The notes: generated by a model from the sequence alone, not told the origin. Shown: positions 1-9,668, counted from the stretch's first letter. The stretch: DNA of 64,000 nucleotides from Mucilaginibacter saanensis (GCF_014200575.1 NZ_JACHBZ010000001.1:124001-188000), one strand, 5' to 3'. Made by a program: numbers and translations.

Positions 1-1160
1 ATTACATTAGTGATGGCCCGTGCTTCGGACATAAAGCGGTCGACCCCCAGCAGGATGGCCACGCCCTCCACCGGAATCACCTTGATGGCCGCCAGCGTAC
101 TGGTGAGCACAATAAAACCGCTGCCGGTTACTCCTGCTGCGCCCTTGGAGGTAATCATGAGGATACCAATAATGGTAAGCTCCTGGAACAGCGTTAGCGG
201 AATATGGAAAACCTGCGCCAGAAATATTACCGACATGGACAAATAAATGGTAGTGCCATCCAGGTTAAAGGAATAGCCGGTGGGGATTACCAAACCTACT
301 ACTGATTTGGAGCAGCCAAATTTCTCCAGTTTATCCATCATTCCCGGCAGTGCCGATTCTGAGGAGGAAGTTCCCAGCACAATCAGGATTTCCTCCTTAA
401 TATGTTTGAGGTATTGCCACAGGCTAAATTTAAACAGGTAGCAAATAATGTTGAGTATCACAAAAATAAACAGGAACATGGTAAGGTAAACCGAGCCCAT
501 AAGCATAGCCAGGGGCTGTAATGTTTTTATGCCATACTTACTGATGGTGAAGGCCATACCGCCAAATGCGCCTATAGGAGCCACCTTCATTACTATTTTC
601 ATGATATTGAAGAAAACTTTTGACAGCTTATCAAACAACTGGATAACGGATTGCCCGGCCTCGCCCATACGGCTCAGCCCAAAACCAAACAGGATGGCAA
701 AAAACAGGATCTGTAAAATATCGCCTTTGGCAAAGGCATCAAATGCGTTGGCTGGTATAATGTGGGTGAAAAAGTCGCCCCAGTGCATTTCTGAGGCTGC
801 TTTTTGATAGGTAGCCAGTTTGCTGGTATCAACCGCAGTGTGGTTTACAAAGCCTTCGCCGGGTTTAATGATGTTGGCAACGGTAACGCCAATTATCAAG
901 GCAAAGGTGGTTACCACTTCAAAGTAAAGCAGGGCCTTGCCGCCCACGCGCCCCACCTTTTTCATATCGCTCATGCCCGCAATGCCCAGCACTATGGTGA
1001 AAAATATGATAGGCGCTATCAGCATGGTAATAAGGCTGATGAACATTTTGCTGATCATCTCCGCTGTTGGTCCAAATTGTTTAAAATTCAGTCCTACAAC
1101 TACACCTAAGGCAATGGCAACAAGAACCTGGAAGGTAAGGTTTGATAAAAGGCGTTTCAT
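1..1160 (-). CDS. dctA: Cation:dicarboxylate symporter (DctA/GltP family), C-terminus off the left edge
   Basis: Reading the minus strand from the ATG at 1158-1160 gives about 386 residues with no stop before the window edge. Family members are about 420-450 residues, so only the C-terminal part is missing. The N-terminus begins MKRLLSNLTFQVLVAIALG and several hydrophobic segments follow. The family signature is clear: a serine-rich TSSSESALPGMM hairpin, then PTGYSFNLDGTTIYL, and finally SEARAITNV at the edge. It should import C4-dicarboxylates (or glutamate/aspartate) with Na+ or H+ across the inner membrane. The exact substrate cannot be told from sequence. It is transcribed away from the rest of the window. 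Confidence 0.9.
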   Translation of the reverse strand, partial: MKRLLSNLTFQVLVAIALGVVVGLNFKQFGPTAEMISKMFISLITMLIAPIIFFTIVLGIAGMSDMKKVGRVGGKALLYFEVVTTFALIIGVTVANIIKPGEGFVNHTAVDTSKLATYQKAASEMHWGDFFTHIIPANAFDAFAKGDILQILFFAILFGFGLSRMGEAGQSVIQLFDKLSKVFFNIMKIVMKVAPIGAFGGMAFTISKYGIKTLQPLAMLMGSVYLTMFLFIFVILNIICYLFKFSLWQYLKHIKEEILIVLGTSSSESALPGMMDKLEKFGCSKSVVGLVIPTGYSFNLDGTTIYLSMSVIFLAQVFHIPLTLFQELTIIGILMITSKGAAGVTGSGFIVLTSTLAAIKVIPVEGVAILLGVDRFMSEARAITNV

Positions 1161-1390
1161 TATTCAATGATACGGTTTTAGATACAAAAAAGGTATTCTT
1201 ATGCCTGTGTCAAATTACAATCATTTCATTTTGCACTACTATACTTTGGTTAAACAGGTGAATCGTTCTCCGGTAAAAATTTCAACCCCCTGTTTTCTGC
1301 CGTTTACCGAAAGTTTCAAAAGCTTCGCCAAAAAGCCCTGTTAATAGTTTGGCCTGCACTGCAATTTTGAAGAAAAAACAACATTGCTCT

Positions 1391-1486
1391 ATGAAAACTT
1401 TATTTACTCCACTGGTATCGCTGATAGTTTACTTACAGGAACATTCGCCCTTATTTACGCAGTTGATTGGTAACCTGGTTACTTAA
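1391..1486 (+). CDS. Predicted 31-aa hydrophobic peptide, copy 1 of the tandem module
   Basis: This short ORF starts MKTLFTPLVSLIVYLQ and ends at TAA. It is hydrophobic and could form one helix. It shares its first codons (ATGAAAACTTT) and its upstream layout with the ORF at 1651, and a CAnnTTTG box lies about 21 bp before the ATG. I do not recognise a family. Membrane-active peptides, type I toxins or leader peptides have this size and character, but nothing here decides among these. Support comes only from the duplicated layout. Confidence 0.4.
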   Translation: MKTLFTPLVSLIVYLQEHSPLFTQLIGNLVT

Positions 1487-1650
1487 AAAAGGAATCGCCA
1501 GATTTATGCTTAAAACCAACAGGTTTAAATAAGCCGGCTCATTTCATCGGTATTTTCAGGCCGTTTACCGGAAGTTTAGCTGTATTCGCCTAAAACCATT
1601 ACTTAAAAAAACATTCTGTTAGCACATTTGAACTATAAATCACAAACACT

Positions 1651-1749
1651 ATGAAAACTTTACTTGCCGTACAAATTATTCATCTGCTCATGAAAGCGGC
1701 AGATCATGCCGGGGCACTGCTCCATTCTATCGGTCACCTCATAAAATAG
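1651..1749 (+). CDS. Predicted 32-aa amphipathic peptide, copy 2 of the tandem module
   Basis: The ORF starts MKTLLAVQIIHLLMKAAD and ends HSIGHLIK before TAG. Histidines and lysines alternate with leucine/isoleucine, as in an amphipathic helix. It lies 260 bp after its partner at 1391 and has the same CCGTTTACCG-R-AAGTTT motif 90 bp upstream. The two peptides share MKTL and general character but little else, so they would be diverged duplicates. The function is unknown. Confidence 0.42.
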   Translation: MKTLLAVQIIHLLMKAADHAGALLHSIGHLIK

Positions 1750-1809
1750 TGCTCTCCATCAATCATTATAGCAGATATTTTGTTGTTATGATACATAACC
1801 TACTTTAAT

Positions 1810-2022
1810 ATGAAAAAGGGAGATACTGTAAACTGGAAATGGGGCGAATCAACTGCCGAAGGCAAAATAGTTAAGACATATCAGGAGCCTGTAACCAAGG
1901 TTATAAAAGGCGCTAAGGTAAAGCGTAACGCCAATAAAGATAAACCTGCCTTTGAAATTGAACAAGACAACGGCAACAAGGTGCTAAAATCAGCAAGCGA
2001 ACTAAAAAAAGGTGGTAAATAG
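1810..2022 (+). CDS. DUF2945 (HVA1/Tudor-like) small protein
   Basis: A 70-residue, lysine-rich, soluble protein beginning MKKGDTVNWKWGESTAEGKI. The KGDTV-W-WG start, the central turn with two basic strands and the D-G-K-L-ASEL ending match the DUF2945 'hypervirulence associated protein, TUDOR domain' family, whose bacterial members are about 60-75 residues. The biochemical role of the family is not established. It stands alone, 60 bp after the second tiny ORF and before the ABC transporter genes. Confidence 0.75.
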   Translation: MKKGDTVNWKWGESTAEGKIVKTYQEPVTKVIKGAKVKRNANKDKPAFEIEQDNGNKVLKSASELKKGGK

Positions 2023-2109
2023 TATTTCGACACCTAATCTGGTTCGTAAAAATTCTGCAATACAAATAAAACTCATGGTTATTTCATTAATCTGATGCAT
2101 TTTTACCCT

Positions 2110-2874
2110 ATGACAAAACAACCCATCATCACTGTAAAAGACCTTGTAAAAAACTATGGCGATTTTGCAGCAGTTAAAGGTATTAGTTTTGAAGTATATG
2201 AGGGCGAAATTTTTGGGTTGCTTGGTCCAAACGGCGCCGGCAAAACCACTACCCTCGAAATTATTGAAACCCTGCGCCAAAAAACATCCGGAAGCATCAC
2301 TGTTGATGGGTTTGATATTGAAAGCGATACCGATAGCATAAAAAAGCGTATAGGGGTGCAGCTACAGGCAGCGGGTTACTATCCAAATTTGAACCTGTCT
2401 GAATTGATTGTGCTGTTTTCTGGTCTGTATGGTGTGGATAAAAGCCCCACGGAAATGTTGGAAAAAGTGGCACTGACCGATAAGGCTAAGGCAAAATATA
2501 AAGACCTATCCGGTGGGCAAAAACAGCGTTTCTCCATAGCTACCACGCTGATCAATAATCCCAGGATTATTTTTTTGGATGAGCCTACCACCGGGCTTGA
2601 TCCACAGGCCCGCCGTAATTTATGGGATCTGATTCGCGAAATTCGTGACCAGGGCACTACGGTTGTAATTACCACCCATTATATGGACGAAGCCGAGGTA
2701 CTGTGTGACCGTGTTGCCTTTGTTGATGGCGGTTATATTATTGGTATTGACACCCCTGATCATTTTATTGACGAGCTGGTATCATCAGGCTTTGAACGCA
2801 AAAAACAGGTAAAGCTTGCCAACCTGGAGGATGTTTTTATTAACCTGACCGGTAAGGAATGGCGCGAGGGGTAG
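2110..2874 (+). CDS. ABC-2 type transporter ATP-binding protein
   Basis: A 254-residue ATPase with Walker A GPNGAGKT, signature LSGGQKQR and Walker B IIFLDEPTTGLDP, followed by the H-loop histidine in TTHYMDEAE. These are all the motifs needed to hydrolyse ATP. It most resembles the CcmA/DrrA-like ATPases of ABC-2 exporters. An in-frame ATG at 2095 exists, but MTKQPIITVKDLVKNYG is the usual family start. The permease gene follows on the same strand after about 100 bp that contain a hairpin repeat. The pair likely exports a drug, lipid or polysaccharide; the substrate is unknown. Confidence 0.9.
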   Translation: MTKQPIITVKDLVKNYGDFAAVKGISFEVYEGEIFGLLGPNGAGKTTTLEIIETLRQKTSGSITVDGFDIESDTDSIKKRIGVQLQAAGYYPNLNLSELIVLFSGLYGVDKSPTEMLEKVALTDKAKAKYKDLSGGQKQRFSIATTLINNPRIIFLDEPTTGLDPQARRNLWDLIREIRDQGTTVVITTHYMDEAEVLCDRVAFVDGGYIIGIDTPDHFIDELVSSGFERKKQVKLANLEDVFINLTGKEWREG

Positions 2875-2875
2875 G

Positions 2876-2956
2876 GCCCCAGCCCTCTAAAGGGCCTTTA
2901 GTATAATTGTTTATAGAATAAGAAAATAGAAGCTTTACTCCCTCTCGATTGGAGAG
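2876..2956. repeat. Inverted-repeat element, CCTCTCC/GGAGAGG family, copy 1
   Basis: The spacer between the ABC ATPase and permease holds two hairpins: GCCCTCTAAAGGGC and CCCTCTCGATTGGAGAGG. The layout resembles the element inside the enolase terminator near 6468-6547. It is a dispersed non-coding repeat; whether it is mobile cannot be judged from two copies. Confidence 0.5.
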
Positions 2957-2978
2957 GCGCGGCAAAACAACCCAACCG

Positions 2979-4076
2979 ATGAACCCAAAACCATACAGCA
3001 ATATAAAAGCAACATTGGCTATTGCCAAAGCCAGTTTCCGTTCTATACTGCGCAGCCCATCGGCGGTAGTATTTACCCTGGCGTTCCCGTTAATATTCAT
3101 TATTGTTTTTGCTAATATTGGCGGGGGCGGTGTCACGGTTGACGTGGGCGTTGCTAAAACCTGCGATACCATTAGCCCGGTTTACCAGGCGCTCAGAAAT
3201 ACCAAGGTTGTACATTTGGTACAGGATCAGTCGGCCGAGGAAATGAATACCAATCTGTCAAAAGGCAGCATTGATGCCATTCTCGATATCAGAAAAAATA
3301 ACAGCAAGCCACCATTTACTGTTAATGTGGAATATACCAAAGCATCGGCCGAAAAAGGAAACATCCTGCGGTCGATATTGAGTAACATCTATTATAATAT
3401 AAACAATAGCGCCAATGTAGGCACCCCGCCCGTTGCCGAAATAAAAGAAACCACTATACAGGGCCGCGAATATAAATACATTGATTTTATACTGCCGGGA
3501 CAGTTGGGTTTCTCGTTGTTAAGCAGCGGTGTGTTCGGTACGGCATTTGTGTTTCTAAGCCTTCGTTTAACGCTGGTTATCAAACGTTTTTTTGCCACCC
3601 CGGTTAAGCGCTACAGTATTGTGCTGGGCGAGGCCATAGCCCGTATGGCATTCTCGTTATTGGGGGCATTGTTTATCATATTGGTGGGGCATTATATGTT
3701 TGGATTTACCCTGGTGCATGGCATAACTACGGTACTCAATATGCTGGTACTATCGGCCATAGGGCTTATTATTTTTATGGGATTTGGCTTTACCGTATCG
3801 GGCATTGCCAAAAACGAGAGTACGGTACCGCCATTGTCCAATATCATTACCCTGCCGCAATTTCTGTTATCAGGCACGTTTTTTTCGGTAACAGCGTTCC
3901 CCAAATGGCTGCAGACTATCAGCTATGCGCTGCCGCTAACCCACCTTAATAATGCCATGCGTAAAGTGGCCTTTGAAGGAGCCGGTTTAGGCGATATTAC
4001 CCATCAGCTGCTGATATTAGGGGTGTGGTTCATTATCATCTATGCGGTAGCCATTAAAACCTTTAAATGGGAGTAG
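2979..4076 (+). CDS. ABC-2 type transporter permease
   Basis: A 365-residue membrane protein. One N-terminal membrane segment (SAVVFTLAFPLIFIIVFANI) is followed by an extracytoplasmic region of about 120 residues, then five hydrophobic segments near the C-terminus. This is the ABC2_membrane_3/YhgE-like layout. A TTG at 2949 would extend the frame by 10 residues, but that part lies in the upstream repeat, so ATG 2979 (MNPKPYSN) is preferred. It pairs with the ATPase upstream to form an exporter. The substrate is unknown. Confidence 0.88.
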   Translation: MNPKPYSNIKATLAIAKASFRSILRSPSAVVFTLAFPLIFIIVFANIGGGGVTVDVGVAKTCDTISPVYQALRNTKVVHLVQDQSAEEMNTNLSKGSIDAILDIRKNNSKPPFTVNVEYTKASAEKGNILRSILSNIYYNINNSANVGTPPVAEIKETTIQGREYKYIDFILPGQLGFSLLSSGVFGTAFVFLSLRLTLVIKRFFATPVKRYSIVLGEAIARMAFSLLGALFIILVGHYMFGFTLVHGITTVLNMLVLSAIGLIIFMGFGFTVSGIAKNESTVPPLSNIITLPQFLLSGTFFSVTAFPKWLQTISYALPLTHLNNAMRKVAFEGAGLGDITHQLLILGVWFIIIYAVAIKTFKWE

Positions 4077-4091
4077 GGGGGCTTGTTCGGA

Positions 4092-4218
4092 GTGCGTGTT
4101 GTGGGATTCGGGTTTATGGTGTTTATAGCTCTAATGTGAAATACGATTCCTGCATCCTGAGTCTGAACCCGGCAAAACATAGCTCCAAACCCCGAACCCC
4201 ACAACGCGAATCTCGCAC
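4092..4218. repeat. Long imperfect inverted repeat
   Basis: The left arm GTGCGTGTTGTGGGATTCGG (from 4092) pairs with the right arm reading CCCCGAACCCCACAAC then TCTCGCAC (to 4218). About 20 pairs form around a loop of about 70 nt. It lies just after the ABC permease gene and may end its transcript or be a REP-like element. Confidence 0.5.
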
Positions 4219-4285
4219 CTCATATACTTAACATTATATTAACATTAACTCTCTCAGAATTAACATATAGGTAACATTAGGGAAA

Positions 4286-4293
4286 TATCTTTG
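4286..4293 (+). promoter_or_regulatory. Promoter -7 box of the DUF2490 gene
   Basis: TATCTTTG matches the Bacteroidota consensus TAnnTTTG exactly. It lies 20 bp before the ATG at 4314, so the leader would be about 14 nt. Confidence 0.65.
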
Positions 4294-4313
4294 CGGCATT
4301 AAACCCCTAAATT

Positions 4314-5048
4314 ATGTTCAAAGGCTTTAAAAGCGCAGTTGTATTACTGATATTGTTAAATCTATATTCATTTACTGTTAAGGCGCAGGATTCCAAATTG
4401 GGTACCTGGGGCATTGCTACAGTAGTATTACCCGGCGATAGCAGTCATAAATGGGGTGGGTACTCCGAATTACAAACTCGTACTAACACCGCTTTTAGTC
4501 AGTTTCAATATTACGAAGCCAAAGCCGGTGTAAGTTATGATATTGATAAAAACTTCATCGCCTTATTAGGTACCGGTACTTACCATACCTATGATTATAC
4601 AGATCTGAGCAAAGGGCCAACCATCAATGAATATCGTTTTTGGGAGCAAATGACGGTTAATCAGTTTTTGTACCGTATTAAGTTTGAACATCGTTACCGG
4701 GTTGAGCAACGCTGGGTTAATGGCGATTACCGAAACCGTTTCCGCTACAGGCTAAATATGTTTGTGCCGTTAAACAATACCCAGATTACGGCTAAAACCT
4801 TGTTCATATCTGTTTTTGACGAAGTGTTCTTTAATAATAAAGCACCCAATTTTGAACGTAACCGAGTATCGGCCGCTTTGGGTTACCAGTTTGACAAAAA
4901 ATGGATAGTACAGGCAGGCTGGATAAACCAACGAAATTATACCGCTACGCAAAGCAGTGGTAAAAATAATATTATGCTTATGTTAATGTATCGTATACAA
5001 CGCAAAAATGCAGTTCAACGTGAGCAGGTTCCAACAACAACAGATTAA
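4314..5048 (+). CDS. DUF2490 outer-membrane-type protein
   Basis: A 244-residue protein with a signal peptide (MFKGFKSAVVLLILLNLYSF, cut after TVKAQ). The mature part alternates aromatic and polar residues, with strand pairs such as FKFEHRYRVEQRW and YRNRFRYRLN, and ends in a terminal strand, as in small outer-membrane barrels. The W-x-HRYRVEQR-W and NRFRYRL pattern is typical of DUF2490. The function of the family is not established. It is a single gene with its own consensus promoter, directly upstream of enolase. Confidence 0.75.
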   Translation: MFKGFKSAVVLLILLNLYSFTVKAQDSKLGTWGIATVVLPGDSSHKWGGYSELQTRTNTAFSQFQYYEAKAGVSYDIDKNFIALLGTGTYHTYDYTDLSKGPTINEYRFWEQMTVNQFLYRIKFEHRYRVEQRWVNGDYRNRFRYRLNMFVPLNNTQITAKTLFISVFDEVFFNNKAPNFERNRVSAALGYQFDKKWIVQAGWINQRNYTATQSSGKNNIMLMLMYRIQRKNAVQREQVPTTTD

Positions 5049-5080
5049 GAATCATAACAAATACTAAATTTCAATTGTGA

Positions 5081-6439
<1,359 letters not shown>

Positions 6440-6448
6440 TTCAACGCT

Positions 6449-6566
6449 AAAAGAGCCATCTGCTTGGCCTCACCCTGCCCTCTCCAAAAGAGAGGGTTAA
6501 AAAGCAAGAAATTAAAGTCCTCTCCTTTGGAGAGGATTTAGGTGAGGTTTAACAGGTGGCTCTTTT
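6449..6566 (+). terminator. Enolase terminator whose loop carries a 90-bp repeat insert
   Basis: The outer arms AAAAGAGCCATCTG (6449-6462) and CAGGTGGCTCTTTT (6553-6566) pair over 14 positions with one wobble, and a T-run follows. The 90 nt between them form a separate inverted repeat with two further hairpins. Confidence 0.7.
6468..6547. repeat. Inverted-repeat element, CCTCTCC/GGAGAGG family, copy 2
   Basis: The ends CCTCACC and GGTGAGG (6541-6547) are complementary. Inside are CCCTCTCCAAAAGAGAGGG (6478-6496) and CCTCTCCTTTGGAGAGG (6519-6535). It occupies the loop of the enolase terminator and resembles the element at 2876. Confidence 0.55.
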
Positions 6567-6580
6567 TTTATTTTATATAA

Positions 6581-6901
6581 ATGGGGAAAGGCAAACAGCC
6601 AGAATGGCTAAAGCGAGAAATACAGTACTTTAATAAGGCAGATGAGTCCTTAGAGGGCGAAGCTGAACTTGCCCCCATTGAACTATCCATACTTCAAAAC
6701 TATTTTGAGGTTGACCAGGACGACCCCATATTTGATACCTACCAGATTGAGCTTGTTGATGCCACCTTTTTAAAGCCATACACCAGCCTGGAGTTTGACT
6801 TTGAAAAATACGACTACTGGCTTGCCGCCTTTACCGATAACTGGGAGCAAACCAAACGCGATAAGGGGTTTATGGGGCAGTACCCGCCGCCAAAACAATA
6901 A
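6581..6901 (+). CDS. Hypothetical 106-aa acidic protein
   Basis: I do not recognise a named family. The protein starts MGKGKQPEWLKREIQYFNK, has no signal peptide or membrane segment, and is rich in acidic and aromatic residues (LEFDFEKYDYWLAAF). It ends in a proline-rich GQYPPPKQ tail. It starts 15 bp after the enolase terminator, so it is probably transcribed separately. Composition is like its neighbours, with no sign of transfer. Confidence 0.7.
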   Translation: MGKGKQPEWLKREIQYFNKADESLEGEAELAPIELSILQNYFEVDQDDPIFDTYQIELVDATFLKPYTSLEFDFEKYDYWLAAFTDNWEQTKRDKGFMGQYPPPKQ

Positions 6902-6985
6902 TTGCGATAGGCTACCGTACAGCACCTGAATAATTAAACCATATCAACCACGTTATTGTACAATAACAACCGAAAAATTATATCG

Positions 6986-7528
6986 ATGAATAGAAAAGGG
7001 ATTTTGAGGGGCCTGGCGATACTGCTGATTTTAATTATTGATATTGGACTGGACAGAGTTTCCAAAATATATATCCGCAACAACTTTCGGTATTACGAAG
7101 AGATACTGCCTTTTAAATACAATTACCATTTCCTGATAACCCGTACAGAAAATACCGGGGCCTTTTTAAGTCTTGGCGATTCGCTTGGCAACCCCTGGCG
7201 GTTTATGCTGCTTACGCTGATGCCCGCAGTGGTACTTTTGTTTGGGCTGGGTTATGTTTTAGTAAAAACAAATCTGCACAAATTAAGTGCGCTGGGAATA
7301 GTACTAATACTTGCCGGTGGTATGGGCAACCTGTATGACCGATGGGTATACAAGGGCGTTACTGATTTTATGCTTATCAAATTTAAATGGTTCCAGACCG
7401 GTGTATTCAATGTGGCCGATATGTCAATTATGGCCGGTGTTGGTATATTACTGATACAATCATTTTTAAATGACAGCAAGCCTAAAGCCAAAACGCCGGA
7501 AGATAACAGGGAAGAAGTAATAGGATAG
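6986..7528 (+). CDS. lspA: Signal peptidase II (lipoprotein signal peptidase)
   Basis: A 180-residue membrane protein with four hydrophobic segments. It carries the family blocks NTGAFLSLG, GGMGNLYDRW and FNVADMSIM, which contain the two catalytic aspartates. It should cleave the signal peptide of prolipoproteins at the lipobox cysteine, in the inner membrane. The ATG at 6986 gives the usual short cytoplasmic start (MNRKGILRG); an in-frame TTG at 6956 is possible but would add an unusual tail. The first membrane segment has D-I-G-L-D-R-V-S-K, where the family has an Asp and Lys. Confidence 0.9.
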   Translation: MNRKGILRGLAILLILIIDIGLDRVSKIYIRNNFRYYEEILPFKYNYHFLITRTENTGAFLSLGDSLGNPWRFMLLTLMPAVVLLFGLGYVLVKTNLHKLSALGIVLILAGGMGNLYDRWVYKGVTDFMLIKFKWFQTGVFNVADMSIMAGVGILLIQSFLNDSKPKAKTPEDNREEVIG

Positions 7529-7548
7529 GCTTAAAACTCCTGCAAGCT

Positions 7549-7625
7549 CGTACCCTTAGGAACGAAGGATCTGTTAGTGATATGTCTATAGCAGAATAGA
7601 TGCTTTACTATCGTTCGGCATAATA
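7549..7625. repeat. REP-like element, degenerate copy A
   Basis: The block AACGAAGGATCTGTTAGTGA, then GCAGAATAGATGCTTTAC, closely follows copy B at 9752, but the outer TGTCAT/ATGACA ends have decayed. It lies in the spacer before the DEAD-box helicase gene. Confidence 0.6.
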
Positions 7626-7682
7626 AAATAGCATATATTTCCCCTCCATCTGCACATTTAGTCACATCTGATATAAAAAGCA

Positions 7683-7690
7683 TATCTTTG
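7683..7690 (+). promoter_or_regulatory. Promoter -7 box of the DEAD-box helicase gene
   Basis: TATCTTTG is an exact TAnnTTTG box 97 bp before the ATG. The leader would be about 90 nt. Long leaders are common for cold-responsive helicase genes; that link here is inference. Confidence 0.6.
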
Positions 7691-7786
7691 CAGAAAAAAT
7701 ACTCAATCGCTTACGGGTTTTGATCACCGAAACTCTTCAGATCCGCTTATGCTTTGGCGATAGCACAATAATATTACAGTCAATAC

Positions 7787-9160
7787 ATGTCATTCGAAAA
7801 TTTAAAATTAATTGAGCCCTTACTCAAGGCCTTAAAAACTGAGGGATATACCACACCTACTCCAATACAGGCGCAAGCCATCCCTATTATATTACAACAT
7901 CAGGATTTGTTGGGTTGTGCCCAAACCGGTACGGGTAAAACCGCCGCTTTTGCACTGCCTATTTTACAGTTATTGTATCAGGACAGGATGGCTCATAAAG
8001 AGCAAAAAACCATTAAGGCGTTAATATTAACACCTACCCGCGAGCTGGCTATACAAATTGCCGAAAGCTTTACCGCTTATGGTAAACATACCGGTTTAAA
8101 AAACCTGGTCATTTTTGGTGGTGTATCACAAAACCCGCAGGTTGATGCCTTAAGGCGCGGTGTGGATATTTTGATAGCAACGCCAGGGCGTTTGCTTGAT
8201 TTAATGAACCAGCGCTTTGTACACCTGGAGCATGTTAAAATGCTGATACTGGACGAGGCCGACCGCATGCTGGACATGGGCTTTGTTAACGATGTTAAAA
8301 AGGTAATAGCTAAAGTGCCTGCTAAAAGACAAACGCTGTTTTTTTCGGCAACTATGCCTAAGGAGATACAACACCTGGCCGATACCATATTAACCAATCC
8401 TGAAAAGGTGGAGGTTACCCCGGTATCGTCAACTGCCGATACCATACAGCAATCGCTTTTTTATGTGGATAAAAACGATAAAAAATCGTTGCTGATACAC
8501 ATATTAAAAGACAAAAACATAAAAACCGCGCTGGTATTTACCCGTACCAAACACGGTGCCGATAAAGTAGTGAAGGACTTGGTACGTGTAGGCATTACTG
8601 CCGAGGCCATCCACGGTAACAAATCACAGAATGCGCGCCAACGTGCATTAACTAACTTTAAAAACCGCACAACCCGCGTGCTGATAGCTACTGATATAGC
8701 TGCCCGCGGTATTGATATTGATGAGCTTACACACGTAATTAATTACGAGATCCCTAATATTCCTGAAACCTATGTACACCGTATTGGTCGTACTGGCCGC
8801 GCAGGTGCAAATGGTATAGCGTTGTCTTTTTGCGATGAGGAAGAAATTGAATTTTTAAAGGATATCCACAAGTTGATTGCCAAGGAGATTCCGGTAGAAG
8901 AAGGACATCCTTACCCGCTTAGCCCGGTTGCTATTGCAGCTGGTATGAACGCCAAAAAAGGCAGTGCCAATGCAAGCCTGCGCACCAACTCAGGCAGGGG
9001 CGGTGGTAACAGACGCTCAGGTGGCAGTGGTGGTGGCAGCAGGTCTGGCGGTAACAAATCGCGGTCAGGCGGTGGCAGCAGCCGTGCCGGTGGCAACAAA
9101 AGCGGTGGCGGTAGCGGCCTAAGCGGAGCCAGCCGTTCATCAGGTGGTAACAGGCATTAA
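7787..9160 (+). CDS. DEAD-box ATP-dependent RNA helicase (RhlE-like)
   Basis: A 457-residue helicase. The Q-motif region [10 protein letters not shown] precedes motif I AQTGTGKT, Ia [38 protein letters not shown] and [12 protein letters not shown], so both RecA-like domains are complete. From about residue 390 a low-complexity tail of Gly, Ser, Arg and Asn ([19 protein letters not shown]) extends to the end, as in RhlE-type proteins where it binds RNA. Likely roles are ribosome assembly and unwinding of RNA in the cold. It is preceded by a long leader and followed by a perfect inverted repeat. Confidence 0.93.
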   Translation: MSFENLKLIEPLLKALKTEGYTTPTPIQAQAIPIILQHQDLLGCAQTGTGKTAAFALPILQLLYQDRMAHKEQKTIKALILTPTRELAIQIAESFTAYGKHTGLKNLVIFGGVSQNPQVDALRRGVDILIATPGRLLDLMNQRFVHLEHVKMLILDEADRMLDMGFVNDVKKVIAKVPAKRQTLFFSATMPKEIQHLADTILTNPEKVEVTPVSSTADTIQQSLFYVDKNDKKSLLIHILKDKNIKTALVFTRTKHGADKVVKDLVRVGITAEAIHGNKSQNARQRALTNFKNRTTRVLIATDIAARGIDIDELTHVINYEIPNIPETYVHRIGRTGRAGANGIALSFCDEEEIEFLKDIHKLIAKEIPVEEGHPYPLSPVAIAAGMNAKKGSANASLRTNSGRGGGNRRSGGSGGGSRSGGNKSRSGGGSSRAGGNKSGGGSGLSGASRSSGGNRH

Positions 9161-9163
9161 TGG

Positions 9164-9232
9164 TATGAGTTGATTGGGGTAGGTCAGGTTGGTTTTTTTA
9201 AGCATCCTATAATTTACCCCAATCAACTCATA
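9164..9232. repeat. Perfect 18-bp inverted repeat after the helicase gene
   Basis: The arms TATGAGTTGATTGGGGTA (9164-9181) and TACCCCAATCAACTCATA (9215-9232) are perfectly complementary around a 33-nt loop. No T-run follows the right arm, so it is not a classical terminator. It could stabilise the 3' end of the mRNA. Confidence 0.6.
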
Positions 9233-9261
9233 ACTAATTTTAGTGTTAATAAGTTAATAAG

Positions 9262-9269
9262 CATATTTG
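9262..9269 (+). promoter_or_regulatory. Probable -7 box of the DivIC/FtsB-like gene
   Basis: CATATTTG differs at one position from TAnnTTTG and lies 37 bp before the ATG at 9299. Confidence 0.4.
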
Positions 9270-9298
9270 TGCCTCTCAAAATTTTTAAATAGCTTTAA

Positions 9299-9622
9299 AT
9301 GAAATTCAAAGAGCCAATATCAATGAAACGCCTCCTTAACCTTTTAAAGAACAAATTCTTTCTGGTTACCATGGCATTTTTAGTGTGGATGATCTTCTTT
9401 GATAAGAATGATCTTTTTTCGCAATATGAATACCGTAAGCAGGTAAATAAGTTAGAGAAGGAACGTGACTTTTATAAAGCCCAAACAGATCAGGTTACCA
9501 AGGAGCTCGATGAGCTAAGCTCAAATCCGCAAAAGCTGGAAAAATTTGCCCGTGAAAAATACCTCATGAAAAAAGATAATGAGGATGTTTTTGTAATAGT
9601 TCCGGAAAAAAAGGACAAATAA
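9299..9622 (+). CDS. Septum formation initiator family protein (DivIC/FtsB-like)
   Basis: A 107-residue bitopic membrane protein. A short basic cytoplasmic start is followed by one membrane segment (FFLVTMAFLVWMIFF), a coiled coil of about 40 residues (EYRKQVNKLEKERDFYKAQ and following) and the family end with LEKFAREKYLMKKDNEDVFVI. It likely joins FtsL and FtsQ-type proteins at the division site. A second in-frame ATG at 9323 (MKRLLNLL) is an equally plausible start. A strong terminator follows. Confidence 0.88.
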   Translation: MKFKEPISMKRLLNLLKNKFFLVTMAFLVWMIFFDKNDLFSQYEYRKQVNKLEKERDFYKAQTDQVTKELDELSSNPQKLEKFAREKYLMKKDNEDVFVIVPEKKDK

Positions 9623-9668
9623 GAGAATCAAGACTATTAGCGTCAGAATACAAGATAGAAGATACAGG

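Larger units (their letters stand above)
1253..1749 (+). repeat. Tandem duplicated module (upstream motif plus tiny ORF), about 260-bp period
   Basis: Two copies of one arrangement lie head to tail. Each has AACAGGT (1253 and 1519), then CCGTTTACCG-R-AAGTTT followed by TTCGCC (from 1300 and 1561), then a CAnnTTTG promoter-like box (1362-1369 and 1623-1630), then a tiny ORF starting ATGAAAACTTT (1391 and 1651). Motif-to-ATG distance is 91 and 90 bp, and box-to-ATG about 21 and 20 bp. Sequence between these points has largely diverged, which suggests the fixed points are under selection. The stretch is otherwise free of genes. Confidence 0.6.

Noticed and set aside
1300..1318. LytTR-type binding sites in the CCGTTTACCG-R-AAGTTT motif
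   Set aside because: The GTT half-sites are 11 bp apart, while LytTR direct repeats are about 21 bp apart start to start. No LytTR gene is in the window.
2949..2978. TTG start for the ABC permease
   Set aside because: The added residues come from the inverted-repeat element; the ATG at 2979 fits the family.
8911..9140. Proline- and histidine-rich minus-strand ORFs over the helicase tail
   Set aside because: They are shadows of the Gly/Ser-rich low-complexity codons of the helicase gene.
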